33,423 bases of DNA from Bacteroides sp. (GTDB taxonomy: Bacteria; Bacteroidota; Bacteroidia; Bacteroidales; Muribaculaceae): the NCBI GenBank assembly GCA_023665145.1, contig JAMPEM010000021.1, positions 1 to 33,423 on the forward strand, in the 5' to 3' direction. The notes beneath the pieces are model-generated. The model saw only the letters and a list, made by a program, of their open reading frames with translations, was not told where the DNA came from and did no database searches. Made by a program: the position numbers and the translations under genes. Positions 1 to 6,779 of this stretch are shown piece after piece; positions within the stretch are counted from its first letter, which is position 1, and the number at the start of each line of letters is the position of its first letter.

Positions 1-2
1 TG

Positions 3-34
3 CAAAGTTAGCTCTTTTTTCACCGCATTGCAAG
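3..34 (-). promoter_or_regulatory. Bacteroidetes-type promoter firing leftward out of the window
   Basis: On the minus strand a -7 element TAACTTTG (3-10) is preceded by CTTG (31-34) with a 20-nt spacer, the same arrangement seen in front of rpsO in this window. It implies that a gene on the minus strand starts just beyond the left edge, divergent from rplM. Confidence 0.55.
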
Positions 35-454
35 CTTTTTTGCTTTTATTTTTCGCTTTTCTTTTGTCGATGTTCGTATTTGATTGATTATGTCTGCTTT
101 GTATGGTTGTTAATTTTTATTTTGTTTTGTTAATTTTTGTTGATTAGATATTTTCGAATGGCAAGTTTACCAATTACATTGTCCGAATGCAAATGGTTTC
201 CTACTATGGTAATCATCATTAGTATACGGGGAATTGCAATTGCAAGAGGATTGATGATGCGGCCAAATAGCACTATTATATTATTAAGGAGTATTTTCAT
301 TGGTAACACATTAGGAAGTTTTTTTATGGAACTTAAGATGATTCGTTTATATGTGAATTATTTTATTAATATGTCTGATTTATTATCATTATCACCACCG
401 GACTTCAAAAATTTGGTTAAATATGGGGATTTTAGTTAGTTTTCTTCAAAAATA
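35..454. other. Gene-poor AT-rich stretch upstream of rplM
   Basis: I see no convincing gene here. A 100-codon open frame (137-439, +) has no family resemblance, no translation-friendly upstream region, and composition like its AT-rich surroundings. The only structured item is a decayed copy of the window's interspersed repeat near 311-360. Confidence 0.5.
311..360 (-). repeat. Decayed fragment of the interspersed repeat family
   Basis: The run ACTTAAGATGATTCGTTTAT (331-350), preceded by TTAGG-AAGTTT (311-), matches the end of the family read outward from its AGAGGTTGTTT terminus, as in the copies at 4684 and 33374. The far end cannot be traced. Homology is inferred from one short core, so it remains tentative. 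Confidence 0.4.
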
Positions 455-486
455 TTTGGTGTGGGGATTTTTTTTTTGTAATTTTG
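455..486 (+). promoter_or_regulatory. Promoter of rplM-rpsI
   Basis: TTTG (455-458), a 20-nt spacer and TAATTTTG (479-486) match the Bacteroidetes vegetative promoter exactly. Transcription should begin near 491-494, leaving a leader of about 105 nt before rplM. Confidence 0.8.
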
Positions 487-490
487 CACG

Positions 491-599
491 CCGAATTATT
501 ATCCAGTTGATAATGCAGCATGCTTAATGTTCTTAATTGGCCTTTAGGGCGTTGGGTAGACTGCAGGAGATTAACAAACTTTAAATCACTGATTGACAA
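491..599 (+). promoter_or_regulatory. Structured 5' leader of rplM, candidate ribosomal-protein autoregulatory element
   Basis: The leader between the predicted transcription start and the GTG of rplM has a 6-bp hairpin ATTATC/GATAAT (498-503 with 509-514, 5-nt loop), a GCC/GGC hairpin (540-542 with 548-550), and TGCAG (514-518) that can pair with CTGCA (561-565) to close a larger domain. Leaders before rplM that bind L13 have been proposed in Bacteroidia. Assignment to that class is inference and I cannot match a consensus here. Confidence 0.45.
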
Positions 600-1079
600 G
601 TGGATACTTTAAGTTATAAGACAATTTCAGCAAAGCCTGAGACAATAAAGAAAGAGTGGGTGGTAATAGATGCCACTGATCAGGTATTGGGACGTTTGTG
701 CTCAATCGTAGCGAAGATACTTCGCGGTAAGAATAAGGCAGACTTCACACCGAACATGGATTGTGGAGACAATGTGATTATCATCAATGCCGATAAGGTA
801 AAGATGACCGGAGAGAAGATGACAGAACATGAGTATCTTCGTTACACCGGCTATCCCGGAGGGCAGCGTACTTTCAGCCCTGCAGATTTGATGGCGAAGT
901 CGTTTAAGAAGACAGTTAAGGCAGGAAAGCATCCTTTATATATAAAGGTAGTAAAGGGTATGTTACCCAAGAATAAGCTTGGAGCACAGCAGTTGAGAAA
1001 TCTGTATGCGTTTAACGGGCCGGAACATCCGTTTGCAGCACAGAATCCGAAGGTATTGGATATAAACACAATGAAGTAA
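600..1079 (+). CDS. rplM: 50S ribosomal protein L13 (uL13)
   Basis: This 159-residue protein is an early-assembling component of the large ribosomal subunit. Recognisable L13 segments are the N-terminal WVVIDATDQVLGRLCS, the RGKNKADFTPNMDCGD stretch, LRYTGYPGGQR and the C-terminal KGMLPKNKLG. The length is slightly above the usual 140-150, because Bacteroidetes L13 carries an extra N-terminal segment beginning MDTLSYKT. That segment fixes the start at a GTG codon, since no in-frame ATG precedes it and the next Met would remove conserved residues. The gene is followed after 7 nt by rpsI, the usual L13-S9 pair. A consensus promoter and a structured leader precede it, so expression is probably growth-coupled and may be autoregulated. 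Identity is certain; use of GTG is very likely. Confidence 0.97.
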   Translation: MDTLSYKTISAKPETIKKEWVVIDATDQVLGRLCSIVAKILRGKNKADFTPNMDCGDNVIIINADKVKMTGEKMTEHEYLRYTGYPGGQRTFSPADLMAKSFKKTVKAGKHPLYIKVVKGMLPKNKLGAQQLRNLYAFNGPEHPFAAQNPKVLDINTMK

Positions 1080-1086
1080 GAAGACG

Positions 1087-1473
1087 ATGGAAAAAATCAA
1101 TGCAATAGGCCGTAGAAAGGCAGCCGTAGCTCGTGTATATGTAACAGAGGGGAACGGTAATATCACAATCAACAAGCGTCCGTTGGGCGAATATTTCCCG
1201 TCATCGATACTTCAGTATGTAGTATTGCAGCCGCTGAACACATTGAATGTAAGTGACAAGTATGACATAATGGTACATCTTGACGGAGGCGGCTATAAGG
1301 GACAGGCAGAGGCATTGCGTTTGGCGATAGCTCGAGCACTTGTAAAGATTAACCCTGAAGATAAGCCTGCGTTGAGAGCAGAGGGTTTCATGACGCGCGA
1401 CGCACGTACTGTAGAGCGTAAGAAACCGGGACAGCCGAAGGCACGCAAGCGCTTCCAGTTCTCAAAGCGTTAA
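1087..1473 (+). CDS. rpsI: 30S ribosomal protein S9 (uS9)
   Basis: This 128-residue small-subunit protein has the S9 signature: INAIGRRKAAVARVYV at the start, the central LDGGGYKGQAEALRLAIARAL and the basic C-terminus ending in FSKR, whose terminal Arg approaches the P-site tRNA in known ribosomes. Length is normal for the family. It starts 7 nt after the rplM stop and almost certainly shares its transcript. A stem-loop (1486-1519) lies just after the stop codon, and a separate promoter for rpsB follows, so the two pairs can be transcribed independently. Confidence 0.97.
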   Translation: MEKINAIGRRKAAVARVYVTEGNGNITINKRPLGEYFPSSILQYVVLQPLNTLNVSDKYDIMVHLDGGGYKGQAEALRLAIARALVKINPEDKPALRAEGFMTRDARTVERKKPGQPKARKRFQFSKR

Positions 1474-1485
1474 TGACAGGAATAA

Positions 1486-1519
1486 CGAGAATAGATATAG
1501 AATTAATGATTTATTCTCG
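1486..1519 (+). terminator. Stem-loop after rpsI (weak terminator or processing site)
   Basis: CGAGAATA (1486-1493) pairs with TATTCTCG (1512-1519) around an 18-nt loop. No strong T-run follows. The 3' arm overlaps the upstream element of the rpsB promoter, so it may also be incidental. Confidence 0.35.
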
Positions 1520-1541
1520 GAGAGTTTAGTATCTAAATTTG
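1510..1541 (+). promoter_or_regulatory. Promoter of rpsB
   Basis: TTTA (1510-1513), a 20-nt spacer and TAAATTTG (1534-1541) fit the Bacteroidetes consensus with one mismatch. It gives a leader of about 65 nt before the rpsB ATG. Confidence 0.65.
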
Positions 1542-1610
1542 TAAGATGGACACGTTCCCTACTTGCAGATTGTAAATTAAAAAGAACGTAAACAAAAGAA
1601 GACCAAAAGA

Positions 1611-2456
1611 ATGGCAACACCAAGTTTTGAGCAGCTTTTGGAGGCCGGGTGTCACTTCGGCCACTTGAAGCGCAAATGGAATCCGGCGATGGCTCCTTAC
1701 ATTTTCATGGAGCGTAACGGTATTCACATCATAGATTTGTATAAGACAGCAGCGAAGATAGAGGAGGCTGCGTCAGCATTGAAGCAGATAGCAAAGAGTG
1801 GCAAGCGTGTACTCTTTGTAGCGACAAAGAAGCAAGCGAAAGAGGCTATAGCGGATAAGGCGTCATCGATAGGGATGCCATACGTAATCGAGCGATGGCC
1901 CGGAGGTATGTTGACCAACTTCCCTACAATCCGTAAGGCGGTTAAGAAGATGACCTCGATAGACAAGATGGCCGCTGATGGCACATTTGACAATTTGTCA
2001 AAGCGCGAGAAGCTTCAGATTACACGTCAGCGTGCAAAGCTTGAGAAGAATCTTGGATCAATTGCAGATTTGAGCAGACTTCCGGCAGCGTTGTTTGTAG
2101 TGGACGTAATGAAGGAGCATATCGCAGTAGCAGAGGCAAAGCGTCTTGGCATACCTGTATTTGCGATGGTAGATACGAATTCTAATCCTGAGGATGTAGA
2201 TTTTGTAATTCCTGCAAATGATGATGCATCAAAGAGCATTGAGTTGATTCTTGATGCGGTATGCGGAGCAATGGCAGAAGGCCTTGAGGAGCGCAAGGTA
2301 GAGAAGCTTGATGCTTCAGAAGAGAAAGACGGAGAAGAGGCAGCCGCACCCGGAAAGAGACGCAGAGTACGTCGTAACGCAGAACGTCCTGCACGCAAGT
2401 CTGAAGCAGCCGTAGCGGAGGAAGCTCCTGCCGCAGAAGCACCTGCAGCTGAGTAA
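1611..2456 (+). CDS. rpsB: 30S ribosomal protein S2 (uS2)
   Basis: This 281-residue protein is the small-subunit S2. Diagnostic parts are LLEAGCHFGHLKRKWNPAM near the start, the WPGGMLTNF segment, and VVDVMKEHIAVAEAKRLGIP followed by DTNSNP. The core ends around residue 230. The remaining 50 residues form a low-complexity tail with an Arg/Lys patch (GKRRRVRR) followed by Ala/Glu/Pro-rich sequence, probably disordered. Such tails occur on Bacteroidetes S2 and are not part of the fold. The gene has its own promoter and is followed by a hairpin (2469-2509), so tsf, normally its close partner, lies 545 nt away behind a likely terminator. Confidence 0.97.
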   Translation: MATPSFEQLLEAGCHFGHLKRKWNPAMAPYIFMERNGIHIIDLYKTAAKIEEAASALKQIAKSGKRVLFVATKKQAKEAIADKASSIGMPYVIERWPGGMLTNFPTIRKAVKKMTSIDKMAADGTFDNLSKREKLQITRQRAKLEKNLGSIADLSRLPAALFVVDVMKEHIAVAEAKRLGIPVFAMVDTNSNPEDVDFVIPANDDASKSIELILDAVCGAMAEGLEERKVEKLDASEEKDGEEAAAPGKRRRVRRNAERPARKSEAAVAEEAPAAEAPAAE

Positions 2457-2468
2457 AATTGATATAAG

Positions 2469-2518
2469 GAAGGATGCTCGGCTATAAGAAAAGGGTCGTG
2501 GCATCCTTCTATATTTTT
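2469..2518 (+). terminator. Rho-independent-like terminator after rpsB
   Basis: GAAGGATGC (2469-2477) pairs perfectly with GCATCCTTC (2501-2509), followed by TATATTTTTAG. It probably ends most rpsB transcripts before the long gap to tsf. Confidence 0.65.
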
Positions 2519-2641
2519 AGAGGTTGAATAATATTAGAGGCTGAATAATATTACAACTTATAATGATTCGATGAAAAAAAATTGCTAATTGGGTTGCTAC
2601 TTATCGGTTAACAATTTTATTTGCTTGAATTATTTTACTTG
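2518..2641 (-). repeat. Decayed interspersed-repeat copy with a 17-bp tandem duplication at its end
   Basis: Two 17-bp units, TAGAGGTTGAATAATAT (2518-2534) and TAGAGGCTGAATAATAT (2535-2551), lie head to tail and match the AGAGGTTGTTTAATAAT terminus of the family. Downstream, ACTTATAATGATTCG and TTAACAATTTTATT occur in the same order and spacing as in the copy at 4684-4789. The opposite terminus is not clear. Confidence 0.6.
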
Positions 2642-3001
2642 TAAATGATTTTGTCTAATAAGTCGGTAAGATTTTTCAACAAACTGAATATCAGGATATT
2701 ACAAATACATATACATCTTGCTGATTATCAGTATTGTATAAAAGAAGTTTACCGACCTATTGTTGACTGTTTTGGGGACAATTTGAAAAAATTCATCTAT
2801 CGAATATCTGACTGATAGAGATGTACATTTTTGGAAATTTCTTCAAGATAATTAAGATAAAATCCATTTACAAAATTTTAAACGGCCTCTTATTCAGCAA
2901 TAGAAATAGAGATTTGATTGCTACCTATGCTGCTATGAAATTGGAGATAGGTAGTGATTTTGTAAATAAAATAAATAACAAGAAAAAATTTTACCATAAA
3001 C
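2642..3001. other. Remainder of the rpsB-tsf gap
   Basis: No gene is supported. An open frame starting at 2821 runs into tsf out of frame and is a shadow. GTCGGTAA (2663-2670) can pair with TTACCGAC (2749-2756), enclosing the dyad CTGATTATCAG (2721-2731), which suggests another small inverted-repeat relic. A possible tsf promoter is ATTG (2733-2736), 21 nt, TATTGTTG (2758-2765), a poor match to consensus. Confidence 0.35.
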
Positions 3002-3994
3002 ATGGGAGTATCAATAGAAGACATCAAGAAGCTTCGTCACATGACCGGAGCAGGTATGATGGATTGCAAGAATGCACTTGCAGAGACAAATGGCGATATT
3101 CAGGGAGCCATTGAAATTATTCGTAAGAAAGGACAGGCTGTAGCGGCAAAGCGTGAGGATCGTCAGGCCGCAGAGGGTTGTGTACTTTCAGGTGTAAAAC
3201 CGGGATATGCAGCGATTGTAGCACTTAATTGTGAGACTGACTTTGTAGCAAAGAATGAGTCATTCCGTGCTCTTACCAAACAAATACTTGCAACAGCTAT
3301 TGAAGCCGGAGCAAAGAGTCTTGAAGAGGTAAAAGGATTGCAGGTGGATGGCAGAACTATCTCGGAGCTTATCACTGATGAGATAGGGAAAACAGGTGAA
3401 AAGATGGAGCTTGGCGCGTTTGAGTATCTTGAGGCACCGTCAGTAGCTTCATATGATCATCTTGGAAATAAACTTGCCACTATCGTAGGACTTTCACTTG
3501 AGGGGATTGATCCTCAGGTAGGGAAAGAGGTAGCAATGCAGGTAGCAGCAATGAATCCTATAGCAGTGGATAGAGACAGTTTCCCGAAAGAAACAATCGA
3601 GGCTGAATATAATGTCGCTGTAGACAAGACAAAAGAGGAGCAGATTAAGAAGGCTGTGGAATCAGCTCTTAAGAAAGCCGGCTTTAATCTTTACATCGCA
3701 GAGAGTGAGGAGCACCTTAATGAGGGGATCATGAAGGGTAATATCACCGAAGCACAGGCAGATGAGATTCGTGCCCTTAAGGAGAAAGTTGCAGCTGAGA
3801 AGGCTACATCACTTCCTGAGCAGATGATAAAGAATATAGCCCAAGGCCGCTTGAATAAGTTCTTCAAGGACACTGCTCTTATGGAGCAAGAGTTCCATCG
3901 TGATGGTAAGATCACAGTTGGACAGTTCCTCGATCAGACAGCTAAGGGTCTTGTAGTCACCTCATTTAAGCGCGTAAATCTTAACGAGGATTAA
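3002..3994 (+). CDS. tsf: Translation elongation factor Ts
   Basis: This 330-residue protein is the guanine-nucleotide exchange factor for EF-Tu. The N-terminal UBA-like domain (residues about 1-45) contains IKKLRHMTGAGMMDCKNAL. The EF-Tu-interacting signature TDFVAKN lies at 79-85, and two EF-Ts core subdomains follow to the end. The length is typical of the longer Bacteroidetes EF-Ts. The start is the ATG whose product begins with the UBA segment. Its partner rpsB is upstream but separated by a terminator and 545 nt of repeat-derived DNA, so tsf probably has its own promoter there. A strong terminator follows at 4027-4056. Confidence 0.97.
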   Translation: MGVSIEDIKKLRHMTGAGMMDCKNALAETNGDIQGAIEIIRKKGQAVAAKREDRQAAEGCVLSGVKPGYAAIVALNCETDFVAKNESFRALTKQILATAIEAGAKSLEEVKGLQVDGRTISELITDEIGKTGEKMELGAFEYLEAPSVASYDHLGNKLATIVGLSLEGIDPQVGKEVAMQVAAMNPIAVDRDSFPKETIEAEYNVAVDKTKEEQIKKAVESALKKAGFNLYIAESEEHLNEGIMKGNITEAQADEIRALKEKVAAEKATSLPEQMIKNIAQGRLNKFFKDTALMEQEFHRDGKITVGQFLDQTAKGLVVTSFKRVNLNED

Positions 3995-4026
3995 AGGGCG
4001 TTTATCAATAGAAATTTATAAAGGAG

Positions 4027-4056
4027 TCCGCTAAGCATTAGCTTGGCGGATTTTTT
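4027..4056 (+). terminator. Intrinsic terminator of tsf
   Basis: TCCGCTAAGC (4027-4036) pairs with GCTTGGCGGA (4041-4050), ten pairs including one T-G, around the loop ATTA, followed by six T. This is a textbook intrinsic terminator between tsf and the convergent phosphatase gene. Confidence 0.9.
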
Positions 4057-4060
4057 GTTG

Positions 4061-4660
4061 TCAGAATGTGATTGATGTTGCGAGTGCAATGTTTTGTCCG
4101 TCTGTGAAGGGCATTATTGCGAGGTTGTGTTTTTTTGCGAAAGGGGTAGTGAATATAAAAGCTGAACCTGTGCCAATTGCAGCTCCGGCGACTACGTCCC
4201 ACCAGTGGTGTCGTTTGCTGAAGCATCTTCCCCAAGCAACGTATGTGGCGAGGGTATATGCAGGGATTCCGAATTTCCAACCGTATCGGTGTTGTAAAAA
4301 TGAGGCAGTAGCGAATGAAGCGGATGTATGTGCTGAGGGGAATGAGTGGTGGTTTGAGAAGTCGGGTCGTCGTTCGTTAACGGTAAATTTGAGAAGGAGT
4401 GTGGCTCCGGTGGTGGTAAGTGCAGTAAATGATGCTTGTTTAAGACCTTCCCAGTCTTGCATTATGAGAACACCGGTGAGGGTTGCGACGGGAAGAGCCA
4501 GCGCTACAATGTCGGTGGATGTTCTAACAGCTTTTTGTGATTTTGATATGTGGAATTTGGGCTGTTGTATTTGATCGGGGACATAGATATTTTGTGCTGT
4601 TATAGAAGTGGCACATAATAATGAAATCAGTATGGCAATTAATTTATTCGGCATTGTCAT
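4061..4660 (-). CDS. PAP2-family membrane phosphatase (lipid phosphatase)
   Basis: This 199-residue protein belongs to the type 2 phosphatidic acid phosphatase superfamily. All three catalytic motifs are visible: K91-x6-R98-P99, P108-S-A-H111, and R145-x5-H151-x3-D155. In the third, the Ser that usually precedes Arg is Gly. A signal-like hydrophobic segment (about residues 5-22) is followed by a helix near 50-67 and further membrane segments. Family members remove phosphate from phosphatidate, phosphatidylglycerophosphate or undecaprenyl pyrophosphate; which substrate applies here cannot be told. The neighbour dgkA upstream phosphorylates a related lipid, so the pair may act on the lipid-carrier pool. 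The gap between them (137 nt) holds a short repeat, so co-transcription is possible but not assured. Confidence 0.88.
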   Translation of the reverse strand: MTMPNKLIAILISLLCATSITAQNIYVPDQIQQPKFHISKSQKAVRTSTDIVALALPVATLTGVLIMQDWEGLKQASFTALTTTGATLLLKFTVNERRPDFSNHHSFPSAHTSASFATASFLQHRYGWKFGIPAYTLATYVAWGRCFSKRHHWWDVVAGAAIGTGSAFIFTTPFAKKHNLAIMPFTDGQNIALATSITF

Positions 4661-4683
4661 TATGAGTGTGGATTCATACCGTA

Positions 4684-4789
4684 AGAGGTCGTTTAATAAT
4701 AAAACTTATAATGTTTCGTTTATAAAATTGTCAAATAGTTTGTTCCCAACTTTTTAACAATTTTATTCACTCAATAGTTTTCAACAACC
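4684..4789 (-). repeat. Internally deleted copy of the interspersed repeat
   Basis: This 106-bp copy starts AGAGGTCGTTTAATAAT and ends AACAACC, so both termini are present. It keeps one end domain (ACTTATAATGTTTCG, then TTAACAATTTTATTCA) but lacks the central domain found in the full-length copies at 15872 and 24124. It is inverted relative to those copies and sits just upstream of the PAP2 gene. Confidence 0.75.
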
Positions 4790-4797
4790 ATATTACA

Positions 4798-5151
4798 TCA
4801 TCTAATTTTGGGTATGAAGATTATTGCTGCTATTATAAGAGCGGTGCATGCAAGGAAAAGGACTGCAGCCGCGCCAAGGTCTTTTGCTTTTTTTATAAGT
4901 GGATTATATTGCGGAGAGACTTTGTCTGCAATCATTTCTATGGCAGAGTTCAGTGCTTCTGCGGAAAGGACAGTTGCAATCAAAAGTATGATTATGCACC
5001 ATTCGTTAGGGGAAATATTGAGATAAAATCCTGTTGTGAGAGCGAAAACAGTTGCAGCGAGGTGAATTCTTGCGTTTGGTTGGTCGCGAAAAAGAGTAGC
5101 TATCCCCCGGAAGGCGTATTTGAAGGACAATATTCTTTTTTTTAATGACAT
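4798..5151 (-). CDS. dgkA: Diacylglycerol/undecaprenol kinase family protein
   Basis: This 117-residue integral membrane kinase is of the small DgkA type. The active-site helix carries E65-x2-N68-x3-E72 (EALNSAIE) followed by D91 in the KKAKDLGAAAV segment, as in bacterial diacylglycerol and undecaprenol kinases. Three membrane helices are expected, around 29-45, 51-75 and 93-113, after a cytoplasmic amphipathic start (RILSFKYAFRG). An open frame extends 37 codons upstream but overlaps the preceding gene and has no family match, so the ATG before SLKKRIL is chosen. The gene starts 20 nt after the PCMD lipoprotein stop and is probably the last gene of the surface-protein operon. In related bacteria the enzyme recycles undecaprenol or diacylglycerol; the substrate here is inference. 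Confidence 0.92.
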   Translation of the reverse strand: MSLKKRILSFKYAFRGIATLFRDQPNARIHLAATVFALTTGFYLNISPNEWCIIILLIATVLSAEALNSAIEMIADKVSPQYNPLIKKAKDLGAAAVLFLACTALIIAAIIFIPKIR

Positions 5152-5171
5152 AATTGTCTTGTTGGGTGGAG

Positions 5172-6743
5172 TTAGTAGTCGTAAGATAGGGAAAGCTGGT
5201 CTACATAAAGGATTGTACCGGCACCACCTGTGAAGTAGTCTCCGTATTTGGATGCTGCACAAGTTATAACCATATAAGATGGCACACGAGAATATGAGCG
5301 ATAATCGAGCCTGATTTCAAAGGGGATATATCCGTCTGTGTCATCACCTCTTACAAGGCTTCCGTATGCAATGATGGATGGTGAATTTGGGTCGAGGAGT
5401 TGACGGTTCTTTGGATTTGTCCTGATTTCAAATGGCTGTGTCCAATCTGCAAGTGCTATGTAAATGTGGCATGAATCGGGGCGGCCGATTAAGTGTTTCC
5501 ATTCTGTAGAAGCATAGTTGATGGGTTCAGATTTGAACTTCATATACCCTTTGAGCTTAGTGGGTCTTAATGTCCAAGGTCTGCCGAAGTTAAGGATACC
5601 GTTAGTCCCGTCAAGACCGGCGAATATACCGGTATAAATAGAACCGGCAGCGAGTTTCCCGATTCCGGCGATACCTACGAATTTAGTTGCGAGCATAGCT
5701 GCTTTGCCGGTGCCATCGGGGGTATCATCTGTAGGTGTCACGTTGGATTGCCCGAGTGTAGCAGCACCTTTGTTACCGGTATCCCAAAAACGCTCTCCGT
5801 TTTCATCCCATGGGCACCATACTTTACCATCGAGCCACCATTGGTCGAAGGATCCGTTGGGAAGGATTTCTGTAGATTGTGTAGTGACGGTAAATTCTTC
5901 ACCGAGGTTGTCATCGGAGTAAGCCTGTACGACGTATTGAGTCAGAGGAGTAAGGTGAGGTATACATCCGGTGAATGTACCACCGGAGAAGGTGATTTGT
6001 TCTTTTGGGAGAGTGATCCATTCGGTATCTGATGCTTTGCGGTATCTGAAACCGTTATTGGCGTCTTCTTGAGCAGAAGCTACAGCCCATATAACTTGAC
6101 TCCAAGCTGTGACTTCTGATGTGTTGATGAGGAGTTGTGATTTCTTTGCGTAGACGGACCATTGGTCGGTTATTCCGTGGCATGTAGCGTTAATGCGTAA
6201 AGGTTTTGAGAGATCGATAACGGATCCTTCGGTTATATCCGGGTCGAGGGTAGTGATTTCAGCGGGGCCGAGTTTTATGGAAGTTACTGTGAGAGCGGAG
6301 AGGTCAGCAGTTTCGGGTACTGTGACGATAATACGATGTCCGACTGCATCAAGTTCGGTCTGCCCTATTTGTCCTTTAACCGTGAAATATCGCTCGATAT
6401 TCTGTACTGCGGAGATAATCCATTCGTAGTTTTGATATTTGGAAAGGGTTATGACTATGGGTTTAGTCATGTTAACGTTTTGGTCAAGGAGGTCAGTGGA
6501 CACCTCAGCACCTTCGGTATATTTAAAATCTGTAACTTTGACGTTTCTAATGTCAGTTTTTTCGTCGAGATAAACGGTTACAGAATAGTTTTCGTCGTTA
6601 ATGGAAGCGGGAGATATTTCATCTTGCACGGCAAAAGCTGTGATAAATTGAGGTATTCTTGGAAAAGGGATGTCGTTCTTGATGCAGGCTGAGAGAGCGA
6701 GCACCAAAAAGAGGGAAATATATATAAATTTATCGAAGCGCAT
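5172..6743 (-). CDS. PCMD-domain lipoprotein, surface-exposed candidate
   Basis: This 523-residue protein has a signal peptide with lipobox LSAC (Cys20). Residues about 30-200 look like two or more Ig-like strand-rich repeats. The C-terminal 230 residues match the PCMD fold (putative carbohydrate metabolism domain, PF13201): an N-G-S-F-x-Q-W-W opening, FWDTGNKGAATLGQSN, the GKLAAGSIYTG stretch, and a final YVDQLSLSYDY strand. PCMD has a jelly-roll structure without a proven activity. It is the second PCMD protein of the operon (the other is at 8571-10781) and follows the two beta-barrel genes by 36 nt. The role is unknown; glycan binding on the cell surface is a guess from the fold. Confidence 0.85.
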   Translation of the reverse strand: MRFDKFIYISLFLVLALSACIKNDIPFPRIPQFITAFAVQDEISPASINDENYSVTVYLDEKTDIRNVKVTDFKYTEGAEVSTDLLDQNVNMTKPIVITLSKYQNYEWIISAVQNIERYFTVKGQIGQTELDAVGHRIIVTVPETADLSALTVTSIKLGPAEITTLDPDITEGSVIDLSKPLRINATCHGITDQWSVYAKKSQLLINTSEVTAWSQVIWAVASAQEDANNGFRYRKASDTEWITLPKEQITFSGGTFTGCIPHLTPLTQYVVQAYSDDNLGEEFTVTTQSTEILPNGSFDQWWLDGKVWCPWDENGERFWDTGNKGAATLGQSNVTPTDDTPDGTGKAAMLATKFVGIAGIGKLAAGSIYTGIFAGLDGTNGILNFGRPWTLRPTKLKGYMKFKSEPINYASTEWKHLIGRPDSCHIYIALADWTQPFEIRTNPKNRQLLDPNSPSIIAYGSLVRGDDTDGYIPFEIRLDYRSYSRVPSYMVITCAASKYGDYFTGGAGTILYVDQLSLSYDY

Positions 6744-6779
6744 CTGAGATAAATTATATGGAATGAGGAGTGCGATTAT

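Noticed and set aside
137-439. 100-codon open frame upstream of rplM
   Set aside because: AT-rich, no recognisable domain, and it contains a relic of the interspersed repeat (331-350). The reverse strand is equally gene-like, so neither is convincing.
2821-3114. 97-codon open frame before tsf
   Set aside because: Overlaps the first 113 bases of tsf in another frame; the upstream half is AT-rich noise.
4068-4574. 168-codon + strand frame
   Set aside because: It is antisense to the PAP2 gene, whose catalytic motifs are clear on the minus strand.
5152-5262. 37-codon N-terminal extension of dgkA
   Set aside because: Overlaps the end of the PCMD gene and has no homology; the family begins at the internal ATG at 5151.
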